This document shows, piece after piece, positions 36,601-45,127 of a stretch of 64,000 bases of DNA. Source of the stretch: Streptomyces sp. ICC1. GTDB taxonomy: Bacteria; Actinomycetota; Actinomycetes; Streptomycetales; Streptomycetaceae. The position numbers and the translations under genes were made by a program. The stretch is taken from NCBI RefSeq assembly GCF_003287935.1, contig NZ_CP030287.1, forward strand, positions 124,001 to 188,000, given 5' to 3'. Each line of letters opens with the position of its first letter. Within the stretch, counting starts at the first letter, position 1. Under the pieces are notes generated by a model that did no database searches, had not been told where the DNA came from, and was given only the letters and a program-made list of their open reading frames with translations.

Positions 36601-37380
36601 ATGGACCGGAACATACGCACTGTCGACGATGTGCTCGCCCTCATGGACGGCCTCTTCGCACCGGAGGCCGACCGCTGGACGACCGGCGGATCCTCCTGGT
36701 GGGACGACTTCTACACGGACCGGGAACGTCCGGTTCCCTTCTTCGCGGCGAAGCCCGACGAGAACCTCGTCTCCTGCCTCGCCCGCGGCCTGATCGCCCC
36801 GGGCGGCCGCGCCCTCGACCTGGGCTGCGGCCCCGGCCGCAACGCCCTGCACCTGGCCTCGCTCGGCTTCGAGGTGGACGCCGTGGACCTCTCCCCGACG
36901 GCCCTGGCGTGGGCCGCGGAGCGGGTCCGCGCGGCCGGGGCGCCGGCGGATCGGATCCGCTTCCACCAGGGCGACGCCTTCGGCGCGGCCGGCGCCGGGC
37001 TCGTGGGCCCGTACGACGTGATCTACGACTCCGGCTGCTTCCACCACCTGCCGCCGCACCGCCGCGTCAGCTACCTGGCCCTGCTGGACCGGCTCCTGGC
37101 GCCCGGCGGCAGCTTCGCCCTCACCTGCTTCGCCTCCGGCGCGATGGGCTCCGAACTGCCCGACGCCGAGTTCTACGGCCGGGCCCGCCTCGAGGGCGGC
37201 CTCGCCTACACCGCGGAGTCGTTGCGGTGGGTCTTCGGCGACCTCACCGAGGTCGAGCTGCGCCGGATGAACGACGAGCCGCCCTCGTCCGGCTCCTTCG
37301 GCGAGGCCTTCCTGTGGACGGCGCTGTTCCGCCGCCCGGCCGACGGGGCCCAGGGCCTCGGGCCGGGCCTCAGGCCGTGA
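36601..37380 (+). CDS. Class I SAM-dependent methyltransferase
   Basis: The 259-residue protein has motif I ALDLGCGPGRNALHLASLGF, the acidic motif II VDAVDLSP and DVIYDSGCFHHLPPHRR. AAAGGGG precedes the ATG by 5 bases. It resembles the small-molecule methyltransferase group that includes tellurite and thiopurine methyltransferases, but the substrate is unknown. Its last 11 bases overlap the convergent HxlR gene. Confidence 0.87.
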   Translation: MDRNIRTVDDVLALMDGLFAPEADRWTTGGSSWWDDFYTDRERPVPFFAAKPDENLVSCLARGLIAPGGRALDLGCGPGRNALHLASLGFEVDAVDLSPTALAWAAERVRAAGAPADRIRFHQGDAFGAAGAGLVGPYDVIYDSGCFHHLPPHRRVSYLALLDRLLAPGGSFALTCFASGAMGSELPDAEFYGRARLEGGLAYTAESLRWVFGDLTEVELRRMNDEPPSSGSFGEAFLWTALFRRPADGAQGLGPGLRP

Positions 37381-37717
37381 TGCCCGGCGCGTCGGGGAGC
37401 AGGTGCTTGGCGCCCCACGCGCCGAGGGACGCCAGGGCCTCGTTCAGCTCCAGGCCCAGCGGGGTCAGGGAGTACTCGACGCGCGGCGGCACCTCCTCGT
37501 AGACCTCGCGGTGGACGACGCCGTCCGTCTCCAGCTCGCGCAGCTGGGCCGCGAGGACCTTCTCCGAGACCCCCGGCACCAGTCGGCGCAGTTCGCCGAA
37601 GCGGCGCGGGCGCTGCTCCAGCTCCCACAAGACCGACACCTTCCACTTGCCGTCGATCACGGACATCGCCGCGGCGATCCCGCAGTGATCCGCGCCCGGC
37701 CGCTGTGTCTGCGCCAT
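37370..37717 (-). CDS. HxlR-type winged-helix regulator
   Basis: The 115-residue protein has the HxlR core DGKWKVSVLWELEQRPRRFGELRR and ETDGVVHREVYEEVPPRVEYSLT. One Cys near the N-terminus (ADHCGIAAAMS) matches the redox-sensing Cys position of the family. GGAGGGG lies 6 bases before the ATG. It is divergent from the imine-reductase-like gene, its likely target. Confidence 0.9.
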   Translation of the reverse strand: MAQTQRPGADHCGIAAAMSVIDGKWKVSVLWELEQRPRRFGELRRLVPGVSEKVLAAQLRELETDGVVHREVYEEVPPRVEYSLTPLGLELNEALASLGAWGAKHLLPDAPGITA

Positions 37718-37768
37718 CACGCACCCCTCCCCACCTGTTCGCTCACCTCGGGGTAACCACCCACTCCG

Positions 37769-37807
37769 AAGTGCGTACTTGAGCATCCCACGGCCCGCCA
37801 CCAGGCT
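37769..37807. promoter_or_regulatory. Putative HxlR operator and leaderless promoter
   Basis: AAGTGCGTACTT (37769-37780) is a near-palindrome with AAGT/ACTT arms, like HxlR-family operators. CAGGCT (37802-37807) lies 7 bases before the oxidoreductase ATG and acts as a -10 candidate. Confidence 0.42.
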
Positions 37808-37814
37808 GAACGGC

Positions 37815-38711
37815 ATGACCGACACCAGCACGAAGACCCCGCTCACCCTCATCGGACTCGGCTCGATGGGCACCGCCCTCGCCCGCACCTGGCTCGCCGC
37901 CGGGCACCCGCTCACCGTCTGGAACCGCACCCCCGCCAAGGCCGAGGCCCTCGCCGCCGAAGGCGCCGTCGTGGCCGCGAGCGCCGCCGAGGCGGTGGCC
38001 GCGAACGGCCTCGTCGTACTCTGCCTGCTGGACGACGCCAGCGTCGGTTCGGCCCTGGAGGGCCTGGACCTGACCGGCAAGGACCTGGTCGACCTGACCA
38101 CCGGCACGCCCGCCGACGGCCGCGCCCGGGCGGCGTGGGCCCAGGAGCGCGGGGCCCGGTTCCTCGACGGCGGGATCATGGCCACGCCGTCCATGATCGG
38201 CGTCCCCGAAGCCGGCGGGTACGTCTTCTACAGCGGCTCCCCCGCCCTCTTCGAGGCACACCGCGGCACGCTGGAGGTCCCGGCCGGCCCCCGCTTCGTG
38301 GGTTCCGACCCCGGTCACGCGGCCCTGCACGACGTGGCCCTGCTGAGCGCGATGACCGGGCTGTTCGCCGGGATCTCGCACGCCTACGCGCTGATCGAGG
38401 GCGAGGGGATCTCCCCGAAGGACCTGGCTCCGCTGCTGACCGAGTGGCTGGGGGCGATGGGCTTCTTCGCGGGCGCCGCCGCCGAGCGGCTGGTCTCGGG
38501 GGACTTCACCACGGGCGTCGAGTCGAACCTGGCCATGCAGGTCGCGGCGAGCGCCACCTATCTGCGGACCGCAGCGGAGCAGGGCGTCAGCCCCGAGCTG
38601 ATCAGTCCGTACCTGGACCTGATGCGGGAGCGGCTGACGGCCGATCCGGCGGCCCACGGGGGCGAGGACACCACGGGGGTGATCAAGCTGCTGAAGCGCC
38701 GGGCCGCTTAG
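37815..38711 (+). CDS. NAD(P)-dependent oxidoreductase, imine-reductase-like
   Basis: The 298-residue protein has an N-terminal Rossmann fold (TLIGLGSMGTALARTWLAAGH, then WNRTPAKAEAL) and an all-helical C-terminal domain. LDGGIMATPSMIG replaces the catalytic-Lys region of the beta-hydroxyacid dehydrogenases, as in imine reductases. It probably reduces imines or related small molecules. Its TAG stop shares bases with the stop of the convergent EI24 gene. Confidence 0.88.
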   Translation: MTDTSTKTPLTLIGLGSMGTALARTWLAAGHPLTVWNRTPAKAEALAAEGAVVAASAAEAVAANGLVVLCLLDDASVGSALEGLDLTGKDLVDLTTGTPADGRARAAWAQERGARFLDGGIMATPSMIGVPEAGGYVFYSGSPALFEAHRGTLEVPAGPRFVGSDPGHAALHDVALLSAMTGLFAGISHAYALIEGEGISPKDLAPLLTEWLGAMGFFAGAAAERLVSGDFTTGVESNLAMQVAASATYLRTAAEQGVSPELISPYLDLMRERLTADPAAHGGEDTTGVIKLLKRRAA

Positions 38712-39574
38712 TACACGGGCGGCGGGCCGAAACTGCCGGCCGGGGTCTCCCCCGCCATCCCGGCACCGGCTTCGCCCGGGCCGTCCTGCCCGTGCTGCCT
38801 GTCCTGCCCCTCCCGCGCCCGCGGGTCCGTTTCCCCGTCCACGTCCAGCAGGTCCCTGGCCATCAGCGTGGCCCCGGCCACCGCGCCCGGCATCAGGAAC
38901 ACGGCGACGAACGGCACCAGGAAGGCGAGCACCAGCGGTACGCCGAAGCCGAGCACCAGCGCCCGGCGCGAGCGCAGCAGCGCCAGCTGCCCGGGGAGCT
39001 CGATCCGACGGCGCATCAGGGCGACGGAGACGAGCTCCTGGGTCAGGAAGAAGCCGGTGACGCAGAAGCCGAGGGCCGGCACCACGGTCTGCCCGAGCAC
39101 GGGCACGAAGCCGAGGGCGAAGAGCAGGATCCCGTAGAGCAGCACCCGGCCGAGGATCTTGAGGCTGTCCCGGGCGGAGATCCACAGTTCCTGCCAGAGG
39201 GTGAGCCCCGACTCGGGGACCTCGCCGCCCTCGCTCCGGTCCACCTGCTCCGAGAGGGACTCGTAGAAGGGCTGGCCCACGAGCAGCGTCACGGCGGTGA
39301 AGGTGATCACGGCGAGGAAGAGGCCGAGGCCGAAGAGCACGGCGGTCAGGAAGCCGCGGAAGAACCCGAGCCACGGCGAGGACCAGCCGTCGGCGAAGGG
39401 AGTCGCCCAGGCGGTCAGGTCGTCGGCGCCGTAGCCGAGGCCGATGAGCGCCCCGGCGTACAGGACCAGGGAGACGAGCCCGGGCAGCAGGCCGAAGCCC
39501 AGCCAGCGTCCGTGCTTCAGCACCCACCGCTGTCCGGCCAGCAGATACCCGAATCCCCCCGCAAGATCACGCAT
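38708..39574 (-). CDS. EI24-domain (CysZ-like) membrane protein
   Basis: The 288-residue protein has about five hydrophobic helices and the EI24 pattern LVGQPFYESLSEQVDR and GFFLTQELVSVALMRRRI. The last 50 residues are hydrophilic and low complexity (Gly/Gln/Asp). CysZ members transport sulfate, but the role of actinobacterial EI24 proteins is uncertain. The ATG has TAGACT 6 bases upstream and no ribosome site. Confidence 0.85.
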   Translation of the reverse strand: MRDLAGGFGYLLAGQRWVLKHGRWLGFGLLPGLVSLVLYAGALIGLGYGADDLTAWATPFADGWSSPWLGFFRGFLTAVLFGLGLFLAVITFTAVTLLVGQPFYESLSEQVDRSEGGEVPESGLTLWQELWISARDSLKILGRVLLYGILLFALGFVPVLGQTVVPALGFCVTGFFLTQELVSVALMRRRIELPGQLALLRSRRALVLGFGVPLVLAFLVPFVAVFLMPGAVAGATLMARDLLDVDGETDPRAREGQDRQHGQDGPGEAGAGMAGETPAGSFGPPPVY

Positions 39575-39580
39575 GGGGCC

Positions 39581-39586
39581 AGTCTA
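39581..39586 (-). promoter_or_regulatory. -10 box of a leaderless promoter (EI24)
   Basis: TAGACT on the minus strand ends 6 bases before the ATG at 39574. Confidence 0.5.
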
Positions 39587-39629
39587 GGTCGTGTCGTCAC
39601 GGGCCCGTCCGGCCGGGCCCGCGCAGGCC

Positions 39630-39663
39630 GAAGGCCGCACCCCGGTGCCGGGGTGCGGCCTTC
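39630..39663 (-). terminator. Terminator after ohr
   Basis: A perfect 16-bp stem (GAAGGCCGCACCCCGG and its complement) with almost no loop lies 24 bases past the ohr stop. Confidence 0.85.
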
Positions 39664-39686
39664 GTACGGTCATGCCGCTGCGGAGA

Positions 39687-40109
39687 TCAGACCGCGAGCT
39701 CGACCGTGATGTTGCCGCGGGTCGCCTTGGAGTACGGGCAGACCTGGTGGGCCTTCTCGATGAGGTCCTTGGCGATGGCGGCGTCCACGTTCGGGATGGT
39801 GGCCGAGATCTTGACGATGATGCCGAAGCCGTCGTCGTTCTTGCCGATGCCGACCTCGGCGGTGACCGTGGAGCCGGAGATGTCGGCGTTCTCGTTGCGG
39901 GCGACGACGCCGAGCGCACCCTGGAAGCAGGCGCTGTAGCCGGCGGCGAACAGCTGCTCGGGGTTGGTGCCCTCGCCGCTGCCGCCGAGCTCCTTCGGCG
40001 GGTTCACGACGACGTCGAGCTTGCCGTCGTTGGTGGCGACGCGGCCGTCACGGCCGTTCTCGGCGGTGGCCACGGCGGTGTAAGCGACATCGGAGTACTG
40101 GATGGACAT
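39687..40109 (-). CDS. ohr: Organic hydroperoxide resistance protein
   Basis: The 140-residue OsmC-fold peroxidase has the two redox Cys in AAGYSACFQGALG and KAHQVCPYSKATRGN, and the Ohr N-terminus YSDVAYTAVATAENGRDG. It reduces organic and fatty-acid hydroperoxides with lipoyl or thiol donors. GGAGG lies 10 bases before the ATG. No OhrR is adjacent; the nearest MarR gene is 1.2 kb away beyond the enone reductase. Confidence 0.95.
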   Translation of the reverse strand: MSIQYSDVAYTAVATAENGRDGRVATNDGKLDVVVNPPKELGGSGEGTNPEQLFAAGYSACFQGALGVVARNENADISGSTVTAEVGIGKNDDGFGIIVKISATIPNVDAAIAKDLIEKAHQVCPYSKATRGNITVELAV

Positions 40110-40175
40110 GTAAGGAAATCCTCCTGGTGAATCGCCCCGACTCGCGCCCACGCGTCGTGACGGTGTGGAGTGAGC

Positions 40176-41195
40176 CTAACGGGTGAAGGAAACGATCATC
40201 TTTCCGGTGTTCTCGCCGCGCAGCATTCCGAGGAACGCGCCGGTCGCGTTCTCCACGCCCTCGAAGACCGTTTCGTCGGCGACGAGCTGCCCCGAGCGCA
40301 GCCAGCCGGCCACGTCCTGGACGAACTGCTGCTGCATCCCGGCGTGGTCGCCGACGAGGACGCCCTGGAGGCGCAGGCGCTTGCCGATGACCAGCGCGAG
40401 GTTGCGCGGACCGGGCGCGGGTTCCGTGTCGTTGTACTGGGCGATGGCCCCGCACAGGGTGGCGCGGCCGTGCACGTTCAGGGAGGAGATGGCGGCTTCG
40501 AGGTGGTCGCCGCCGACGTTGTCGAAGTAGACGTCGATGCCTTCGGGCGCGGCCTCGCGCAGCTGCCCGGCGACGGGGCCGTTCTTGTAGTTGAAGGCGG
40601 CGTCGAAACCGTACTTCTCCGTGAGGAGCGTCACCTTCTCGTCGGAGCCGGCGGAGCCGATCACCCGGGAGGCGCCCTTGATCTTCGCGAACTGGCCGAC
40701 GAGGCTGCCGACCGCTCCGGCGGCGCCGGAGACGAAGACGGAGTCGCCCGCCTTGAAGGAGGCCACCTCGAAGAGGCCCGCGTAGGCCGTCAGGCCGGGC
40801 ATGCCGAGGACGCCGAGGTAGGCGGAGAGCGGGGCGAGGGAGGCGTCGACCGCGGTGGCGTGCTTGGCGTCCACGTCCGCGTATTCGCGCCAGCCGAGGC
40901 CGTGCAGTACGTGGTCGCCGACCGCGAAGCGCTCGTCCGCGGAGGCCACGACCTCGCCGACCGCGCCGCCGTCCATGGGCTTGTCGAGCTGGAAGGGCGG
41001 GATGTAGGACTTCACGTCGTTCATCCGGCCGCGCATGTAGGGGTCCACGGACATGTGGAGGTTGCGCACCAGGATCCGGCCGGGGGCCGGGGCGGCGACG
41101 GGCACCTCGCGCAGGGCGAAGTCCTCGGCGACGGGCCAGCCCTGCGGGCGGCGGACGAGGTGCCACTCGCGGCTGACGGCAGGGATCTGGGACAT
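40176..41195 (-). CDS. NADP-dependent enone/alkenal reductase (MDR family)
   Basis: The 339-residue zinc-independent medium-chain dehydrogenase/reductase has NLHMSVDPYMRGRM, the cofactor motif VFVSGAAGAVGSLVGQFAKIKG, and DVYFDNVGGDHLE. It matches curcumin reductase / leukotriene-B4 12-hydroxydehydrogenase-like enzymes that reduce alpha,beta-unsaturated carbonyls. CAGGAG precedes the ATG. It is divergent from a MarR gene with a palindrome between them. Confidence 0.92.
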   Translation of the reverse strand: MSQIPAVSREWHLVRRPQGWPVAEDFALREVPVAAPAPGRILVRNLHMSVDPYMRGRMNDVKSYIPPFQLDKPMDGGAVGEVVASADERFAVGDHVLHGLGWREYADVDAKHATAVDASLAPLSAYLGVLGMPGLTAYAGLFEVASFKAGDSVFVSGAAGAVGSLVGQFAKIKGASRVIGSAGSDEKVTLLTEKYGFDAAFNYKNGPVAGQLREAAPEGIDVYFDNVGGDHLEAAISSLNVHGRATLCGAIAQYNDTEPAPGPRNLALVIGKRLRLQGVLVGDHAGMQQQFVQDVAGWLRSGQLVADETVFEGVENATGAFLGMLRGENTGKMIVSFTR

Positions 41196-41225
41196 GGGGC
41201 GCTCCTGAATGGGGGGAGGAAATGC

Positions 41226-41286
41226 TTCACGACGTGAAACAACCATGCGCCTGGATATTTCATGTTGTCAAGTAAATGGGTACGCT
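41226..41286. promoter_or_regulatory. MarR operator and marR leaderless promoter
   Basis: TTCACGACGTGAA (41226-41238) is a perfect TTCAC/GTGAA dyad 31 bases from the reductase start. TACGCT (41281-41286) ends 6 bases before the marR ATG. A looser AT-rich dyad lies at 41257-41277. The arrangement fits divergent autoregulation by MarR. Confidence 0.65.
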
Positions 41287-41292
41287 GGTTTC

Positions 41293-41715
41293 ATGCCCAG
41301 TCGTCGTGTTGACCCCCTGACCGTTGAGGTCGTCGAGCTCATCGGCGACGTCGTGTCCCGCTACCACGAGGAGTACGAGCACGCGGCCGCCAGCCACCAG
41401 CTGACCGGGGCGCAGGCACGCGTGCTGAACCTGCTCTCGCTGGAGCCGATGGCGATGCGCAAGATCGCGCAGAAGCTGAAGTGCGAGCCGTCGAACGTCA
41501 CCGGCATCGTGGACCGGCTGGAGACCCGGGGCCTCGTCGAGCGGCGCCCCGACCCGGCCGACCGGCGCGTCAAACTGGCCGCGCCCACCGAGGAGGGGCT
41601 GCAGACCGCCGACCGGCTGCGGGAGTCGCTGGACTTCGCGCGCGAGCCGCTGGCCGGGCTCTCCGCGGCGGAGCGGGCGGTCCTGCGCGATCTGCTCAGG
41701 CGGATGCTGGGCTGA
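41293..41715 (+). CDS. MarR-family regulator
   Basis: The 140-residue protein has the winged helix MAMRKIAQKLKCEPSNVTGIVDRLETRGLVERRPDPADRR in the middle, flanked by dimerising helices. One Cys sits in the recognition region (KLKCEPSN). It is divergent from the enone reductase and likely derepresses it on electrophile or oxidative stress. The start is leaderless. Confidence 0.9.
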   Translation: MPSRRVDPLTVEVVELIGDVVSRYHEEYEHAAASHQLTGAQARVLNLLSLEPMAMRKIAQKLKCEPSNVTGIVDRLETRGLVERRPDPADRRVKLAAPTEEGLQTADRLRESLDFAREPLAGLSAAERAVLRDLLRRMLG

Positions 41716-41724
41716 GCCCGCGGC

Positions 41725-42450
41725 TCAGTTGCAGTCGAAGATCCAGAACTTGCACGTCTTGCTCGGCTTCGGCGTGGGCTGCGGATGCGGGGGCGTACCG
41801 GGCGGCTGCGCCGTGCCGGAGGTGCTCGGTACGGGCTGCCCCGATGCCGTGGGATCCACGGTTCCCCCCGGTCCGGGAGTGCCCGGCCCCGCCTTGCCCG
41901 ACGCGGAGGCCGACGGCGCCGGGCCCTGACTTCCCCCGGCGGTGGCCCCCGGCCCGGCCGTCTTCGTGGCACCGGCGGTGGCCTTCGCGGAGCCGGCTCC
42001 GGTGGCCTTGCCCGAAGGCACCGCCGACGGGGCGGCCGGAGTCCCCGTCAGGCCCGGGAGCGGAGCCGGCTGCTCGGGACCGGCGTCGTCGGTCAGCACC
42101 ACGGTCGCCGCCCGGTCGGTGCGCTGCCCGTCGGTCGCCATCCGGGCCAGCCCGAGCGTGGCCCCGCCGGCGAGCAGCAGCCCGATCCCGGCGGTGAGCG
42201 CGGTCCGGCGGCGCCGCCGGTGCGTGGCGCGCCGGCGGCTGCCGGCCCGGCCCTGCTGTCCGGCCCCGGCGCCGGACAGCACGACGAGCGAGTCGGCGTA
42301 CACGTCGGCGAGCGCGGCCGGGTCGCTCCCGGGGGAGGCGGCGGCCGGTCGTGGGGGAGCGGCCGGTATCAGGTACTCGGCCGGGGTCCCACATCCGGCG
42401 CACGCGAGCGCGCCGTTGAGGTGCCTGCGGCAGGCGATGCAGTAGTCCAT
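41725..42450 (-). CDS. SCO2400-like zinc-ribbon membrane protein
   Basis: The 241-residue protein starts MDYCIACRRHLNGALACAGCGTPAEYL. The CxxC...CxxC pairs form a zinc ribbon. A basic segment (RRRATHRRRRRTALT) precedes one membrane helix (AGIGLLLAGGATLGLA). The long outer part is Pro/Ala/Gly/Ser/Thr-rich and the end KTCKFWIFDCN holds a Cys pair. This resembles a Streptomyces-specific family of unknown function. The TAGCCT box upstream is 9 bases from the ATG. Confidence 0.75.
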   Translation of the reverse strand: MDYCIACRRHLNGALACAGCGTPAEYLIPAAPPRPAAASPGSDPAALADVYADSLVVLSGAGAGQQGRAGSRRRATHRRRRRTALTAGIGLLLAGGATLGLARMATDGQRTDRAATVVLTDDAGPEQPAPLPGLTGTPAAPSAVPSGKATGAGSAKATAGATKTAGPGATAGGSQGPAPSASASGKAGPGTPGPGGTVDPTASGQPVPSTSGTAQPPGTPPHPQPTPKPSKTCKFWIFDCN

Positions 42451-42519
42451 GGCGCCCGCAGGCTACGCGCTCACCTGCAACATCCGGATCGCGGGATCGT
42501 AAGGATCCTGTGTGGAATC

Positions 42520-43143
42520 GTGGAGTCCGTGACAGGGACAGCAGGCACACCGCCCCCCGCCCGGAAGGCTTTCGGCCCGGCCGGCTTCCAACTGGTGCTG
42601 CTGCGCCGGATGGCGGACTTCCAGCCGGGCCTGGCCGAGGAGGCCCGCCGTCGGCTCGGCGCCTCGCTCGCGGAGCAGCGGGAGGCGAACAAGCGCTGGC
42701 AGGCCATGGTCCGGTCGCCGCGCTCCCGGGGCGCCCTGGCCCGCTACCGCTCGGTGCTCGGCCCGCCGGAGGCCGCCGAGCCCCGGACGATCGGCGACCT
42801 CACCTGCGAGGCCCTGCTGTGGCCGGTGCCGCTCTGGCCCGACCTGCGCTTCGAGGTGCTCGCCGCGCCGGACGGGGCCGTCTGGAACGAGTGGCTGGTG
42901 CGGGCCCCGGGCGCGCGGAGCCCCGTACTGGAGTCGGCGCGGGACCTGCTGCCCTGGTCGGCGACGGTGGACGAGGTGGCGCGGGCCTTCGCACCCGTGC
43001 GGCCGATGGAGGGGAGCGCGCCGACGCGGTGGCGGCTCGCGTTCACCGCGTCGGGACGCTCCTGCGTGGCGGAGTTCACGTACGGCCTGCTCCAGGAGGT
43101 CTCCGTGACGGAGAATCCGGAAGCGACGGCCCGCACCCCCTAG
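42520..43143 (+). CDS. Conserved hypothetical protein
   Basis: This protein of about 207 residues has no family I recognise. It has no signal peptide or membrane helix. GFQLVLLRRMADFQPGLAEEARRRLGASLAEQREANKRW is helical and basic, and the later half is mixed with several Trp. The start is uncertain: GTG at 42520 or 42529, neither with a good ribosome site. It ends overlapping the convergent lipase by 4 bases. Confidence 0.6.
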   Translation: MESVTGTAGTPPPARKAFGPAGFQLVLLRRMADFQPGLAEEARRRLGASLAEQREANKRWQAMVRSPRSRGALARYRSVLGPPEAAEPRTIGDLTCEALLWPVPLWPDLRFEVLAAPDGAVWNEWLVRAPGARSPVLESARDLLPWSATVDEVARAFAPVRPMEGSAPTRWRLAFTASGRSCVAEFTYGLLQEVSVTENPEATARTP

Positions 43144-43847
43144 GAGCGCAGGAAGGCCCGCACTCCCGCCGAGGTGGGGTCGTCGCCGAGCAGGTCGTTG
43201 TGCTTGAGGCAGCCGACCGGGGTGTTCGTCGCGCCGGTGAGCGGAACGCTGTCGTCGGGGTTGACGACCTCGTCGCAGTTCGACCAGAAGGTCGCGTACT
43301 TCACGGCGCCGGGCGTCTCGTCGCCGGAGTTCAGGTTCTTCACGACGTACGAACCGGGGGTCATGTCGCGGCAGGCCTGGTCCCACAGGGCGCAGGCCCA
43401 GGCGGTGGAGGTGCCCCGGTTGGGGCCGGCCAGGGAGACCCAGTGGCCGACGCCCGCGGCGCCGCCGCCGAACTTCACGTACCAGCGGCTGACGAGCGAG
43501 CCGAAGGAGTGGCTGACGATGTCCACGCGGGCGGCGCCGGTGTCCCGGCGGACCTGGTCGACGTAGGCGGCGAGCCGGCCGGCGAGGACCTCGTTGACGG
43601 ACTGGTGGGTGTCGTATCCGAAGGAGAAGAGCTCGGAGTCGGCGTACCCGTCGGCGCGCAGGTCCTCGCGCAGGGAACCCCAGACCCCGGGGTCGGCGTT
43701 GTAGCCGTGCACGAAGACCACCGGGGTGCGGGCGGTCGCGGGCCGGGCCGGGGCCCCGCCGGAGGCCTGGGCCGGGAGCGCGGGCGCCGCGAGCAGCGCC
43801 AGGCAGAGCGTCAGGAGCGCGAGCAGTCTCTGGCGGGCCGTCAGCAT
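43140..43847 (-). CDS. Secreted lipase, class 2 (LipA-like)
   Basis: The 235-residue protein has a signal peptide (LLALLTLCLALLAAPALPAQA), the oxyanion loop PVVFVHGYNADPGVWG, the nucleophile elbow VDIVSHSFGSLVSRW, and a late His in VGCLKHNDLL. It is an extracellular alpha/beta-hydrolase lipase with Cys residues that may form disulfides. AAGGGG precedes the ATG. Confidence 0.9.
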   Translation of the reverse strand: MLTARQRLLALLTLCLALLAAPALPAQASGGAPARPATARTPVVFVHGYNADPGVWGSLREDLRADGYADSELFSFGYDTHQSVNEVLAGRLAAYVDQVRRDTGAARVDIVSHSFGSLVSRWYVKFGGGAAGVGHWVSLAGPNRGTSTAWACALWDQACRDMTPGSYVVKNLNSGDETPGAVKYATFWSNCDEVVNPDDSVPLTGATNTPVGCLKHNDLLGDDPTSAGVRAFLRS

Positions 43848-43990
43848 CGGTTCCCCTTTACCTTGTTACGGGCCAGTAGCACGTTCGGTGCGGGCATGCT
43901 CGCGCCTGTCGGGACAGAAATCCACCCCCGTGCAGCACCCTCTGGCGCCTCTTGCGCCCCTCCTTTATCCGAAGACACCCCCCACCCGGA

Positions 43991-44015
43991 GCATCAAATC
44001 GGGCAATACGGGTAA
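43991..44015 (+). promoter_or_regulatory. SigB-like promoter before the MreB-like gene
   Basis: GCAT, 15 bases, then GGGTAA resembles the Streptomyces SigB-group consensus GNNT-N14-16-GGGTAY (last base off), 75 bases upstream of the GTG at 44090. Confidence 0.35.
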
Positions 44016-44089
44016 TTCACCCGAGAAGATGTGAAGTGTGACCGGCGCCCGCCGGTCTTCTTGCGTCAGTGCTCTCGGGAGGATCTGCC

Positions 44090-45127
44090 GTGACCGTCAG
44101 TCTTGAGCAGTTGCGCCGCTGCCACGTCGCCGTCGACCTCGGAGCGGCCCGGACCCGCGTGTACGTCAAGGGCGCCGGTCTGGTCGTGGACGAACCCAGC
44201 GTCGCCGCGGTGAACACGCGGACCGGCGCACTCATCGCCGTCGGCACCTTCGCCGAGCGGATGACCGGCCGCACGCCCGACTACATCCGGGTCGTCCGCC
44301 CCGTCTCCGGCGGCACCGTCGTGGACATCGAGATGGCCCAGCGCATGCTGCGCCACCTCCTCGGCGAGAAGCTGCGGCGCGCCCTGCGCCGCAAGCCCCG
44401 GCTGCGGGCCGCCGCCTGCACCCCCCACGACGCCGACCCGCTCGCCCAGCGGGCCGCCGTCGAAACCCTCGTCGGACTCGGCGCCCGCCGCGTCGAACTC
44501 GTCGACACCCTGATCGCGGCCGCCGTCGGCTGCGGACTGCCCGTGGAGCAGCCGACCGCGACGATGATCATGGTGTGCGGGGCCGCCGCCACCCAGGTCG
44601 CCGTCCTGTCCCTCGGTTCGATCGTCACCGCCGAGCGGATCCCCGTCGGCGGCGAGGCCATCGACCACGCGGTGGTCCAGCACCTGCGCCACGCGCACGA
44701 GCTGATGCTGCCCAGCCAGGCCGTCCGCCCCCTCCAGCTGGCCCTGCACGGCAACGGCATCACCGCCGAGGGCCCGGCCTCCACCCTCATCCACGGCCGC
44801 GACGTGGCCACCGGCCTGGCCCGCTCCGTCCACGTGGACACCGCGGCCGTCCGGGACGCCATCCACACCCCGCTGACCGCCGTCCTCGACGGCATCGGCA
44901 AGGTGCTGCGCGACTGCCCGCCGGACCTGGTCGCGGACCTGACGGACCGGGGGATCATGATGGTGGGCGGCAGCGCCCTGCTGCCGGGCCTGGATCAGAT
45001 GCTCCGCGACGCGACCGGAATGCCCGTCGCCATCGCGGAACGGCCGGACATCTGCGCGATCCTGGGCCTCGGCATGATGCTCGAAGGAAAGATCGCCCCC
45101 ATGGTTCTGAACCCGCTGGCCGAATGA
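44090..45127 (+). CDS. MreB/Mbl-like actin-family protein
   Basis: The 345-residue protein has the actin/Hsp70 ATPase phosphate-1 loop AVDLGAARTRVYVKG near residue 13, a phosphate-2-like region TMIMVCGAAATQVAVLSLG and the adenosine motif IMMVGGSALLPGLDQML. The family motif DLGTANT is altered to DLGAART, so nucleotide handling may differ from true MreB. There are no mreC/mreD neighbours. GGGAGG lies upstream of the GTG. Its end overlaps the next gene, a GAF kinase, by 4 bases (ATGA), implying a joint function. Confidence 0.82.
   Translation: MTVSLEQLRRCHVAVDLGAARTRVYVKGAGLVVDEPSVAAVNTRTGALIAVGTFAERMTGRTPDYIRVVRPVSGGTVVDIEMAQRMLRHLLGEKLRRALRRKPRLRAAACTPHDADPLAQRAAVETLVGLGARRVELVDTLIAAAVGCGLPVEQPTATMIMVCGAAATQVAVLSLGSIVTAERIPVGGEAIDHAVVQHLRHAHELMLPSQAVRPLQLALHGNGITAEGPASTLIHGRDVATGLARSVHVDTAAVRDAIHTPLTAVLDGIGKVLRDCPPDLVADLTDRGIMMVGGSALLPGLDQMLRDATGMPVAIAERPDICAILGLGMMLEGKIAPMVLNPLAE

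Noticed and set aside
39687..41715. The MarR gene at 41293 as the OhrR regulator of ohr
   Set aside because: The enone reductase lies between them and the palindrome is in the reductase/marR gap; no matching site was seen before ohr.
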